Shown here: positions 36,894 to 44,904 of the stretch, in pieces
Layout of the letters: each line of letters begins with the position of its first letter
Position numbering within the stretch: position 1 is the first letter of the stretch
Origin: Roseiarcus sp963794655
GTDB lineage: Bacteria > Pseudomonadota > Alphaproteobacteria > Rhizobiales > Beijerinckiaceae
Reading direction: 5' to 3'
DNA: 64,000 nucleotides
Assembly: GCA_963794655.1 (NCBI GenBank)
Contig: CAWCEV010000002.1
Location: 155,102-219,101 of the forward strand
Notes under the pieces: model-generated
Seen by the model: only the letters and a program-made list of their open reading frames with translations
The model's database searches: none
Told to the model about the DNA's origin: nothing
Made by a program: the position numbers and the translations under genes

Positions 36894-37874
36894 TCAGGTC
36901 AGACTCGCCTCGGTCAGAACGGCGCGGAGCGTTCGACGCGTGAGCGGGATTTTGAAGTCATTGCCTCCAAAACCGCGGGCTCCGTCGAGGACGTCGGATG
37001 CGACAGAATCGAACGTCATTTCGCTCGACGGAGCGCCGATGAGGCGCTCCTCGGCCACCGCAACCCGCCAAGGCTTGGGCGCGAGACCGCCGAAGGCGAG
37101 ACGCGCGGAACGGATTTTTCCGCCCGCTGTGTCCACGATCGCCGCGACCGAAACCAGAGCGAAAGCATACGACGCCCTGTCGCGGACTTTTCGGTAGATC
37201 TGCTTGCCTTGTGGCGGCGGCGGCAGGGTAACGGCAGTGATGACTTCGCCCCGCCTCAACGTCGTCTCGATCTGCGGCGTGTCCCCCGGCAGGCGATGAA
37301 ACTCCGCGATCGGAATTACGCGCGTCGCATTGTCCGCGTCGACCGTCTCGACCTGGGCGTCGAGCGCCCTCAACGCGACAGCCATATCGGACGGGTTGAC
37401 GGCGATGCACCGGTCGCTGGCGCCGAGTATGGCGTGCATCCGATTGAAACCTTCCAGCGCCGCGCAGCCCGAGCCGGGCTCGCGCTTGTTGCAGGGCTTC
37501 GTTACATCGTAGAAATAAGTGCAGCGCGTTCGCTGCAGCAAGTTGCCGCCGGTCGTCGCTTTGTTCCGCAGTTGCGCGCTGGCGCCTGACAGCAACGCCC
37601 GACTGAGGACCCCGTAGCGTTGCCGCACACGGAGGTCGGCCGCCAGATCGCTGTTCCTCACCGTAGCGCCGATGCGCAGGCCCCCTTCCGGTGTTTCTTC
37701 GATCTTGTCTAACGAAAGGCGATTGATATCGATGAGATGGGTGGGCGTCTCAACTTGCAGCTTCATCAAGTCAAGCAGGTTGGTTCCTCCCGCGATGATC
37801 TTTGCCCCCGGCTTGGTCGTGCCGGTTGCCGCCTGGGCCAGCGAATTCGCGCGCTCGTAGGTGAAGGCCTTCAT
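36894..37874 (-). CDS. paoB: Aldehyde oxidoreductase, FAD/4Fe-4S subunit
   Basis: A 326-residue FAD-binding subunit (CoxM/XdhB family). It starts MKAFTYERANSLAQAATG and has the FAD motifs IIAGGTNLLDLMK and ATTGGNLLQRTRC. Cys118, Cys128, Cys137 and Cys156 in the insert resemble the extra [4Fe-4S] site of PaoB-type subunits, which distinguishes it from plain XdhB. The ATG at 37874 overlaps the paoA stop (ATGA), showing translational coupling. The open frame upstream of this ATG is not used. A 30-bp stretch of its 5' end recurs with one mismatch at 41498-41527. Confidence 0.92.
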   Translation of the reverse strand: MKAFTYERANSLAQAATGTTKPGAKIIAGGTNLLDLMKLQVETPTHLIDINRLSLDKIEETPEGGLRIGATVRNSDLAADLRVRQRYGVLSRALLSGASAQLRNKATTGGNLLQRTRCTYFYDVTKPCNKREPGSGCAALEGFNRMHAILGASDRCIAVNPSDMAVALRALDAQVETVDADNATRVIPIAEFHRLPGDTPQIETTLRRGEVITAVTLPPPPQGKQIYRKVRDRASYAFALVSVAAIVDTAGGKIRSARLAFGGLAPKPWRVAVAEERLIGAPSSEMTFDSVASDVLDGARGFGGNDFKIPLTRRTLRAVLTEASLT

Positions 37875-38527
37875 GTGGGCGCTCCCGCGGCTTGTTTGAC
37901 GGCCGCCAGGATGTTCGGATAGGCGGCGCAGCGGCAGATATTGCCGCTCATCCGTTCGCGGATCTCGGCGTCGGTCAGGGCTGGTTGCGCTTCCGCCAGA
38001 TTCTCCGTGACGTAGCTGGGCGCTCCTGCGCGGCTCTCGCTGAGCATCCCCATAGCGGAACAGATTTGCCCCGACGTACAATAGCCGCATTGAAAGCCGT
38101 CGTGCTCGATAAAAGCCGCCTGCAGCGGGTGCAGCGCTTCACCGTCGGCGAGCCCCTCTATCGTCGTGATCGATTGGCCGTCATGCATTGCGGCGAGCGT
38201 CAGGCAGGAGTTGATGCGGCGGCCGTCCAACAACACCGTGCACGCGCCACACTGGCCATGATCGCAGCCCTTCTTGGACCCGGTCATCGCGAGATGTTCA
38301 CGCAAAGCGTCGAGAAGCGTCGTCCTCGGATCGAGCGTCAGACGATGGAGCACGCCGTTGACTTGAAGTTCGACGATTATCGGACTGATTGCCTTCTCGG
38401 CATCGGACACCTCGGCGGCTAGAGCGATCCGCGGGAAACCGCCGAGCATGAAGGCCGCGGTGACGGTTCCGGACTCCAAAACCGTTCGTCGGCTGATCCG
38501 AAAACCTCGGTGTTCCTTTTCATCCAT
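37871..38527 (-). CDS. paoA: Aldehyde oxidoreductase, 2Fe-2S subunit
   Basis: A 218-residue iron-sulfur subunit passing electrons from molybdenum to FAD. The twin-arginine signal ISRRTVLESGTVTAAFMLGG marks Tat export, as in E. coli PaoA. The first [2Fe-2S] cluster uses Cys88, Cys93, Cys96 and Cys108 (GCDHGQCGACTV); the second uses Cys147, Cys150, Cys198 and Cys200 (CGYCTSGQ; GNICRC). ATG 38527 has GAAGG at good spacing; an ATG at 38572 is also possible. It follows the cupin gene by 55 bp and is probably co-transcribed with it. Confidence 0.93.
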   Translation of the reverse strand: MDEKEHRGFRISRRTVLESGTVTAAFMLGGFPRIALAAEVSDAEKAISPIIVELQVNGVLHRLTLDPRTTLLDALREHLAMTGSKKGCDHGQCGACTVLLDGRRINSCLTLAAMHDGQSITTIEGLADGEALHPLQAAFIEHDGFQCGYCTSGQICSAMGMLSESRAGAPSYVTENLAEAQPALTDAEIRERMSGNICRCAAYPNILAAVKQAAGAPT

Positions 38528-38582
38528 GACAGGCACCTTCGTTGGTGATTTCGATCCGCCGTCGCTTGTCATCGGGAAACGG

Positions 38583-39020
38583 CTAGCCGGCCGTGACGTT
38601 CCCGGCGTCTGAGAACGATCGCCACGTATCCTCTGGAAGATTGACCACAATCGGAGTCGACGTGCTCCTCACTACTACCCATCGGAACGGTCGCGAACTC
38701 GACGGATTGATTTCCATGTGCAGCAAGAACGCTGGAACGTGAATGAAATCGCCGGCCTCCGCACTCGCTGCGAATTCGCCGTTCAAACCCCACCGTACTT
38801 CACACACGCCCGATAAAACGTATGCGATTGTCTGTTGTAGGCCATGATGGTGAATTCCCGTCCGGGCGCCCGGCTTCACCTCGAATAAGCCGCCCCACAT
38901 CATCGACTGAATGCCGAGCTGCGGCGCAATCGCGGCCTGGCGATCCGAGCCCGGCGTCTGCAGCGTGCCCTTATCAAATTGAGAAGGGTGAACAATCCTG
39001 ATTGCAGAGGAATCACTCAT
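38583..39020 (-). CDS. Cupin-domain protein heading the pao operon
   Basis: A 145-residue cytoplasmic cupin. Metal-ligand motif 1 is GARTGIHHHGLQQTIAYVLSG and motif 2 is AGDFIHVPAFLLHMEIN. The His-rich ligand set suggests one divalent metal. It has no signal peptide. It is the first gene of a probable operon of cupin, paoA, paoB, paoC and catalase, so it may process or sense the aldehyde substrate, but this is inference. Upstream, at 39114-39169, are three evenly spaced CGTTGGT repeats that probably belong to its promoter. Confidence 0.85.
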   Translation of the reverse strand: MSDSSAIRIVHPSQFDKGTLQTPGSDRQAAIAPQLGIQSMMWGGLFEVKPGARTGIHHHGLQQTIAYVLSGVCEVRWGLNGEFAASAEAGDFIHVPAFLLHMEINPSSSRPFRWVVVRSTSTPIVVNLPEDTWRSFSDAGNVTAG

Positions 39021-39113
39021 CGATTTCGCCGGAGGCTATTGCTCGAAAGGCTCGCGATCCAATCGCAGCGTCGGCAACGAATTTAGCTGTGTGCAGCGTA
39101 TCTCTTAATCGTA

Positions 39114-39169
39114 CGTTGGTAGGCAGGGGTCGTGCGTTGGTTGTGCGAACCCAAACGTTGGTATGGATC
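39114..39169 (-). promoter_or_regulatory. Three CGTTGGT repeats phased by 21 bp
   Basis: CGTTGGT occurs at 39114-39120, 39135-39141 and 39156-39162, exactly 21 bp apart (two helical turns). The last lies within CCCAAACGTTGGTATGGATC, which matches the TodT-like boxes elsewhere (compare CCTAAACGTTGGTCTG at 14784). They lie ~94-142 bp upstream of the cupin start and would place bound proteins on the same face of the helix. Operator function for the cupin-paoABC-catalase operon is inferred. Confidence 0.6.
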
Positions 39170-39761
39170 AAACGCCTCAACTCCATTGGACGTGGCGGAT
39201 TCAGAGGATTCAACTTGACCGCAGAGCGCCATGGCATCGACGCTATTCGTCCAATCCGATGAGTCCGCCACCAGACGCCGCAGCGGGCGCGACGCCAAAG
39301 GTTGCGCCGCCGCCAGGCTGAATGTCGTACAATTCCGAAAACGTCGCCGAGTCACGCAGATTATCGATGGAGGTTCTTGAATTTTGCCGCCTCGTCGGAT
39401 CCGCCAGTAGCGTCCCCGGCGGTATAGGAGTGTGCGCCAACTCCAGCGAGCTTGCCGCCATCGACGATCAGATAGTCGTCGCGGATCGTCTAGCGCGCCC
39501 GCTGCATGACGCTGGAAACCATGGCCGCCTTGAGCGATGATCCCGTCGTCGGATTGCCAGCCATGGCGATCTGATCGATCCGGCTCATCCGGAATCCTCG
39601 TGGTCAGCCCTTCAGCTAGACCACGCCTGGGGACACGATCTCCGTGGCGCCTCCACCAAAAGGATAACGTTTCGCCGGGTTGGCCAGCGTGCTACGCGGG
39701 CCAAGGCGGAGTTCGCGGAAGAAAAGCATCAAAATCACCGAGCTTGCGGAAGGATCTGGCG
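39170..39761. other. Region without a confident gene
   Basis: About 590 bp. Short frames on the minus strand (39243-39600) could be translated with stops into DDYLIVDGGKLAGVGAHSYT and IDNLRDSATFSELYDIQPGG, which look like decayed coding sequence of a protein I do not recognise. No intact gene is called. Confidence 0.4.
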
Positions 39762-39890
39762 ATGCCGAATCCGGCAGTCGCGGAACGCATGTTCCAGCCC
39801 TTCTTCAGCGGGCGCTTGTGGGTATCGCTGCGCGTGCCGCATGGCGGCGATGTCCGCTTCACTGTTCCGTTGTCGACAGAGCGCTGGCGG
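39762..39890 (+). pseudogene. Deleted copy of a giant-kinase C-terminus
   Basis: It encodes NPAVAERMFQPFF joined directly to GRLWVSLRVPHGGDVRFTVP. The 39 bases 39769-39807 are identical to 32085-32123 of the second giant kinase and to 7742-7780 (reverse) of the first. After 39808 it continues like the last ~60 bases of the kinases, with ~65 bp between missing, including the GLGMGL box. This is a relic of a third kinase copy or of recombination between copies. It cannot encode a working domain. Confidence 0.85.
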
Positions 39891-40130
39891 TTCACCGCGC
39901 GTACACAATCTAGGCGCCGCATCGAGTTCCGCGTCGGTCCTCGAATCGCGCGGCATGCTGACGCCGAGGTGGCGAACGCGCGACGCCCGCGCTGGGGAAC
40001 GTCGCAGTGCGATGACGGTTAGGCCATTACGGACGGGTTTGCCATCGGGCTGGAGGGCTTACAGCGGCGCGCCCTCCGCGGGAGCAAGCGTGGAGTGGAG
40101 CGCCCGTGGCGCATTGAGACAGCCGTCGCT

Positions 40131-40301
40131 TTACCCGTTGACTCTGCGGGGACCGACGTGGCGCACAATATCTTCGATGTCGCAGCGGCGGATGCCGATA
40201 TCGCACAGCTCATGATCAGAGAACTGGGACAATTCGCGCACCGCGTCTCGATAACGGCGCCAAGCGTTGAACTTCTCCGAGATCATTTTGAGGGTGATCA
40301 T
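40131..40301 (-). CDS. DUF1127 protein
   Basis: A 56-residue basic protein. The ATG at 40301 has AAAGGAG 6-7 bases upstream. The first helix is MITLKMISEKFNAWRRYRDA, and the conserved core is ELSQFSDHELCDIGIRRCDI followed by EDIVR, which matches the family (DHELxDIGI). In alphaproteobacteria, short DUF1127 proteins are reported to bind RNA or regulators and affect phosphate and carbon metabolism. It is divergent from the LysR gene at 40450. The related copy at 16301-16468 is more diverged. Confidence 0.85.
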   Translation of the reverse strand: MITLKMISEKFNAWRRYRDAVRELSQFSDHELCDIGIRRCDIEDIVRHVGPRRVNG

Positions 40302-40449
40302 CTCGACTCCTTTTCTGACGCCCCGAGGCGTCTGAAAGTCAGCCGCCGTCAAGAGGAGGCGGCGCAGCGAATCTAGGTCTTCTGCATTTCGACTATTATC
40401 CCGCATGGAATGGAGTCACTCTCCACCGATTGGAAAGTATGACCGCAGC

Positions 40450-41346
40450 ATGCTGGACGACATCACCGAGCTACGCACCTTCGTTCGGATCGCGGCAGCG
40501 GGGAGCCTGTCCGCCGCCAGTCGAGAGATGGGCCTTGCCCTCAGCGTCGTCAGCAAGCGGCTGGCGGCGCTGGAGCGTCGGGCCGAAGTGCGCCTCATCG
40601 CCCGCAGCACTCGCAGCCTTGCCCTGACCGAAGAGGGGCAGCACCTGTTCGAACGAGCCCAGCGCATCCTGGCTGAAGTTGATGAGGCTGAAGCGGCGTT
40701 GAGGCGTGGCCGCGCCGAACCGGAAGGCGTCCTGCGAGTGAGCGCCCCGCATGCATTGGGCCGTGCCCATGTCAGTCCGGTCTGCCGCGATCTGGTACGG
40801 GCCCATCCCAAGATCTCGGCCGAACTCAATCTCACCGATCGTTTCGTGGAGCTGATCGACGAGCGGATGGACGTTGTCGTTCGGATCGGCGCTCTGAGGG
40901 ACTCCGGCCTTGTCATGCGCAAGCTGGCCGACAACTATCGCATTATTGTCGCCGCGCCAGACTATCTCGAAAGCCGGGGCACCCCTTCAGTTCCCCAAGA
41001 TCTGTTGCGTCATGAATGTTTGCTCTACCGCAGCGCCGAACATCACTGGAGACTGGTGGGTCCCGCTGGAAAATCTGTCGAGCTGAAAGTCGCGTCCCGT
41101 CTGCGCTGCAACAATGGCGAGGTGGCGCATGATTGGGCGCTCGCCGGCTCTGGCCTCATCATGAAGTCGTGGGTGGATGTTGCGCGCGACGTTCGGGAGG
41201 GTCGCCTCGTCCGAGTCCTGCCGGGGTGGCGCAGCGAGCCCACGCCGGTCTGCGCTCTCTTCCCGTCAAACCCGCGACTGCCCCTCCGTGTGCGGCTCTT
41301 CCTCGACGCCATGGTGGAGCGGCTCGCCGCCATCGAAGCGCTGTAG
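40450..41346 (+). CDS. LysR-family transcriptional regulator
   Basis: A 298-residue regulator: winged helix-turn-helix at ~1-60 (ELRTFVRIAAAGSLSAASRE, then ALERRAEVRLIARSTRSL), linker helix, and an effector domain with VLRVSAPHALGRAHVSPVCR and ERMDVVVRIGALRDSGLVMR, characteristic of the CrgA/AaeR-like subgroup. I prefer ATG 40450 by comparison with the family; 40405 is a possible upstream start. It is divergent from the DUF1127 gene, which it may regulate. A mutated partial duplicate is at 47030-47345. Confidence 0.92.
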   Translation: MLDDITELRTFVRIAAAGSLSAASREMGLALSVVSKRLAALERRAEVRLIARSTRSLALTEEGQHLFERAQRILAEVDEAEAALRRGRAEPEGVLRVSAPHALGRAHVSPVCRDLVRAHPKISAELNLTDRFVELIDERMDVVVRIGALRDSGLVMRKLADNYRIIVAAPDYLESRGTPSVPQDLLRHECLLYRSAEHHWRLVGPAGKSVELKVASRLRCNNGEVAHDWALAGSGLIMKSWVDVARDVREGRLVRVLPGWRSEPTPVCALFPSNPRLPLRVRLFLDAMVERLAAIEAL

Positions 41347-41488
41347 CTCCGCCCCGGGATTTCGTGATCGTGGGAAGCTGAGCCCGTTTCGACAGTCCTG
41401 CTTAAGCGGCGGCGCTTCCCTGGCCCGAATTTCCAGACCCATCGCCTAGCGGCGGATGCACGCGTCGCCAATGCTCGGCGATGTCCCG

Positions 41489-41538
41489 GCCGGTGCACGC
41501 CTGGGCCAGCGAATTCGAGCGCTCGTATGGCCAAATCT
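41489..41538 (-). pseudogene. paoB-like N-terminal fragment
   Basis: The minus strand encodes PYERSNSLAQACTG, matching FTYERANSLAQAATG at the start of paoB. At DNA level 41498-41527 matches 37830-37859 in 29 of 30 positions. Only ~17 codons are preserved and the surrounding frame is not conserved, so this is a relic. Confidence 0.65.
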
Positions 41539-41603
41539 TGTATGGATCGTGGCGCATCGAACGGCATGTCGACATTTCGAACGACCTACCCATACGCGGT
41601 CGT

Positions 41604-41623
41604 GGGGTAGAAACTTGATCCGA
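41604..41623 (+). repeat. Second copy of the 20-bp repeat
   Basis: GGGGTAGAAACTTGATCCGA, 18 of 20 identical to 34541-34560 near the catalase start. It lies ~65 bp beyond the paoB-like fragment, upstream in its reading direction. Confidence 0.35.
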
Positions 41624-42169
41624 CCGCCAATGAGGCAATCGTGCAACGTCACGCTCGTGGTCTTAGGGCGCTCGGCCCCTTCTTCAGTGAAGATCGAAAC
41701 CCTCGACCAAATATTGCGCGAATTGCTGAAGCCGGTGTTGCGATCAAACCTGTTGTCATTCGTCTCGAGCGTCATCCCGGCGTCTCACACTTAAGCATTA
41801 TACGATCAATCCATTCGATGTGAAAGCTAACCGTTGAGTCGATTGAGCCGCCTGCCAGCGGCCCGCAATCTCAGAGGCAATTGCGCGTGGCCTCGCCTCC
41901 TGTTGCCAACGCCCGGCAAAGCGAGATCACAGCGGACCCTCAACCTCATCTGCATCGACGAGAGCACCGGGGAAGCAAACGGAACTGTGAACGAAACGCA
42001 CTGGAGAAGAATACTTGAACGCTCCAGCCGCCACATGCCGGTCGCTCCTCATGGGAATCCGCCGCCGACGCTGGCTGTCGCCGGCAGTGCTCACAAATTG
42101 TCCTGCATCGACTCGCCGGATGGCCGGCGGTCCGTTCGATGAGAGCGGCTGTAAATTAGGAGCAAGCTA

Positions 42170-42739
42170 ATGAACCGATTTTCGACCCTGGTTTTCGGCC
42201 TCGCGCTCGCAACGGTCGCCGAAGGCCAACCCGGCGCCGACGCGCAGCCAGACAGTGTTGCGCCAGCCGCTTCGGCCTTGAGTCCGGTGGACTACAATTT
42301 CGTCGCCCAAGCCAATCTGGGCGCGCCCTTCCAGATCGATTCTGGCCGCATTGCTGAAGAGAAAGCGACAAGCGCCAATATCCGCGACTATGCGCATTTG
42401 ATGGTGGTGAGCCATATACCCGTCGTTGACGGTCTCAACTCAATCCTGCAGCGGAAGCAAATTACCGCGCCGCCCGAGACGTTGCTGCAAGGGGCCTATG
42501 ACGCGATGCTTGCCTCACTCAAGACCGACACAGGAATCGCCTCGGACCGTGATTATGTCGAGGGCCAAGTCCGCTATCAAAAAGGCAATGCTGCGCTTTT
42601 CCAATACGAGATTCAGAACGGCGCAGACCCGGACCTCAAGGCGTTTGCACGGCATACCCTCCCCAAGATCGAAGACCACCTCCAGCGGGCTTTGAGATTG
42701 GCCGAGGGCAACGCGGTCTCCGAAACTTCCCGGGAGTAG
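42170..42739 (+). CDS. DUF4142 exported protein
   Basis: A 189-residue protein with an N-terminal signal (MNRFSTLVFGLALATVAEGQ) and a ferritin-like four-helix DUF4142 domain: SPVDYNFVAQANLGAPFQID, DYAHLMVVSHIPVVDGLNSI and a C-terminal FARHTLPKIEDHLQRALRL. Family members are usually extracytoplasmic and associated with stress responses; no enzymatic activity is established. AGGAG lies 8-9 bases before the ATG. The next gene encodes an aldo/keto reductase 90 bp downstream on the same strand. Confidence 0.85.
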   Translation: MNRFSTLVFGLALATVAEGQPGADAQPDSVAPAASALSPVDYNFVAQANLGAPFQIDSGRIAEEKATSANIRDYAHLMVVSHIPVVDGLNSILQRKQITAPPETLLQGAYDAMLASLKTDTGIASDRDYVEGQVRYQKGNAALFQYEIQNGADPDLKAFARHTLPKIEDHLQRALRLAEGNAVSETSRE

Positions 42740-42829
42740 CCCGTAGCCAAGGCAAAAGGAAGCGTCCCTTGTCCGATGACCTGCTCGGCGCGCCGCTTGG
42801 CGCTCTGGTCAGCTGAAGGAGTGTCGAAG

Positions 42830-43912
42830 ATGAACTATAGGAAACTAGGGAATACCGGCCTCATCGTGAGCGAAGTGGCGCTTGGCACGATGCAGTTCGG
42901 CGGCAAGATGAACATGGGCAACCTCGGTCAGGAGGACACGACGCGAATGGTGAAGCTGGCCCTGGATAGAGGCATCAACTTCATTGACACCGCGGACGTG
43001 TACAGCCTCGGAGAGAGCGAAACTCTGGTCGGTAACGCCTTGAAGGGCGTGAGGACGGAGATCGTCCTGGCTACCAAGGTCCGGCTTCCCATGAGCGACA
43101 ATCTCAATCGGAGCGGCGCGACGCGGGTAAACATCATGCGCGAAGTGGACGCCAGTCTCCGACGGCTGCAGACCGATTACATCGACCTCTACCAAGTGCA
43201 TGGATGGGACAGCAATACGCCGCTTGAGGAGACAGTGCGAACACTTGACGATGTCGTGCGCCAGGGGAAGGTCCGCTATATCGGGCTGTCCAACTACATG
43301 TCATGGCAGGCGGCCACCGCGGTGATGCTGCAGGAGCGCATGGGATTGGAGAAGTTCGTTACGGCACAGATGTATTACAGCCTCGTCGGCCGAGGCCTCG
43401 AATACGAGTTTCAGTCGTTCGCCGAGTACCACAACATCGGTATCCTAGTCTGGAGCCCGCTTGCCGGCGGTTTCCTTTCAGGCAAGTACAGCCGCGCCAA
43501 CCCTGCTCCTGCCGGCACACGCTTCGCTGAGGCAGGTTCATTCGTGCCGTTTGACAGGGAGATGGGCTACCGCGTTGCGGACACGCTAAAGCAGGTGGCT
43601 GCTCGGCATGACGTAAGTCCGGCCCGTGCGGCTCTGTCGTGGGTGCTGGGCCGGACTGCGGTCAGCAGTGTGATCGTGGCTGCTCGGAAGGCTGAGCAAC
43701 TCGAAGATAACGTCGCCGCCGTGGACCTTCGGCTTTCGGATGAAGACGTTCGGCATTTGGACGCGGCCTCAGATCCTGGCGTTCCGTACCCGAAGTGGAT
43801 GGTGCTCCAGCTCGATACCGCGGAAGACCCGCGTTCGAAGGCCTTGTATCCGGAGCGCTATGCGGATGGCGGTCCCTGGAAGGATCTCCGGGGGACGCGC
43901 TGGTCTGGCTGA
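42830..43912 (+). CDS. Aldo/keto reductase (intact)
   Basis: A 360-residue NAD(P)H-dependent oxidoreductase. ATG 42830 has GAAGGAGT upstream. The tetrad is visible: Asp and Tyr in NFIDTADVYSLGESE, Lys in LATKVRLPM, His in YQVHGWDSN. Also present are the barrel motif KVRYIGLSNYMSWQ and the cofactor-binding C-terminus SSVIVAARKAEQLEDNVAAV. It belongs to the YajO/Tas-like branch. Unlike the frameshifted relative at 14933 it is complete. It follows DUF4142 and may share its transcript. The substrate is unknown, probably an aldehyde or ketone. Confidence 0.93.
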   Translation: MNYRKLGNTGLIVSEVALGTMQFGGKMNMGNLGQEDTTRMVKLALDRGINFIDTADVYSLGESETLVGNALKGVRTEIVLATKVRLPMSDNLNRSGATRVNIMREVDASLRRLQTDYIDLYQVHGWDSNTPLEETVRTLDDVVRQGKVRYIGLSNYMSWQAATAVMLQERMGLEKFVTAQMYYSLVGRGLEYEFQSFAEYHNIGILVWSPLAGGFLSGKYSRANPAPAGTRFAEAGSFVPFDREMGYRVADTLKQVAARHDVSPARAALSWVLGRTAVSSVIVAARKAEQLEDNVAAVDLRLSDEDVRHLDAASDPGVPYPKWMVLQLDTAEDPRSKALYPERYADGGPWKDLRGTRWSG

Positions 43913-44415
43913 GAGCGCTTTACTGCCGGACGCGAAGGTTCGCAAGAAAATGACATCAAAGGATATGTATCGATTTGCAACTGTGACAATAAAAGGGGGC
44001 GGAACTCGCTCGGGATTGGCCAAAGGACAGTGAGACATAATCGGGGGCGAGGGAATCGAAGCGCGCCAGACAAGCAAGCATTGCCGGCGCCAGATTGGTT
44101 CAAAAAGAAATGGCGGTTCGCAGCTGAGGTTCCTACCGCGCCCTGCCAGGTTCCATGAACCCCTCGCCCGCAGCCGTTCACGTTCGATGCGAACGGCCGC
44201 CAGGAGAAATTAGGCAAGCGACCAATCATCGACGCTTGCCTTCGGGGCTGATTTTGCCGCGCCGGAAAGAAGCCGCTCGCTTGCGGGCAACCCCGTGGCC
44301 TTAATTCACCACAAGGTGTGCGTTGGGCATACCCACGTAGCATGGTTCGTACCCCCAAGCGATTGCTACATGAATGGTCGAAGCACCGGAACAATCCCGC
44401 TCTGAGGTACATCCC
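43913..44415. other. Intergenic region
   Basis: 503 bp without a supported gene. No clear repeat or box, except a loosely matching CTACGTGGGTATG (reverse strand, ~44326-44338) that I consider too weak to call. Confidence 0.5.
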
Positions 44416-44658
44416 ATGTTCAAGACAATCGCCCTGATAGGCCTCGCCGCCGCGCTCGCCGTCCTGCCTGCCGCGGCTCCCGCCCAGCAGGGCACAACCG
44501 AGTCTTACGGCAGCATCGGGCGGGGGCCTCACATTCCCACCCAATCGTTGACGCCTTTCGACCGCGCCTGGAACCACAACAATCAGTCCAAATATGACGC
44601 AGAAAACAGCGCGGAATGGCTTCGCAGGCGCGGCAAGAGCCCGTTTTCGTTCTTCTGA
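44416..44658 (+). CDS. Small secreted protein
   Basis: An 80-residue exported protein. The ATG at 44416 has GAGGTA 6-7 bases upstream. The signal peptide is MFKTIALIGLAAALAVLPAA, with cleavage near APA-QQ. The mature part is polar: TTESYGSIGRGPHIPTQSLT, then PFDRAWNHNNQSKYDAENSA, and a basic tail ending SPFSFF. It resembles the protein at 16465 in layout. Function unknown. Confidence 0.65.
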   Translation: MFKTIALIGLAAALAVLPAAAPAQQGTTESYGSIGRGPHIPTQSLTPFDRAWNHNNQSKYDAENSAEWLRRRGKSPFSFF

Positions 44659-44765
44659 CGGGCCGAGGCCTCGTTCGCGCTAAGCCGCTTTTATGAGCCG
44701 CGCGGCAAAAGGAACGTCGAGCCCGAGCGCCTCAGGTTGCCGCCGAAGGACGCGGCGGCCAGAAG

Positions 44766-44880
44766 GGCGGGGCTGCGAAAATCAAGGCCGACGACATTGC
44801 CGCACTCAAGGCGCGTGGCGTCGGCGCAACCGAGATCGCCAGGCCGCTCGGCATCGGGCGAACAGGTCTTCGCAGCGTTT
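44766..44880 (+). pseudogene. Resolvase/recombinase C-terminal relic
   Basis: One frame gives AAKIKADDIAALKARGVGAT followed by EIARPLGIGRTGL, the helix-turn-helix tail of serine resolvases (usually EIARRLGIGRASVYR). The catalytic N-terminal domain is absent and no start is available. It is a small trace of a mobile element adjacent to the transporter gene. Confidence 0.55.
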
Positions 44881-44904
44881 CACTTCTTGCAGAGGATCGA
44901 GGCG

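Larger units (their letters stand above)
41347..42169. other. Remnant-bearing intergenic region
   Basis: About 820 bp with no intact gene. It holds the paoB-like fragment (41489-41538) and a copy of the 20-bp repeat (41604-41623). The rest shows no recognisable coding signal. Confidence 0.5.

Noticed and set aside
44326..44338. CTACGTGGGTATG (reverse strand) as a box before the small secreted gene
   Set aside because: Lacks the AAAC half-site, so the match is too partial.
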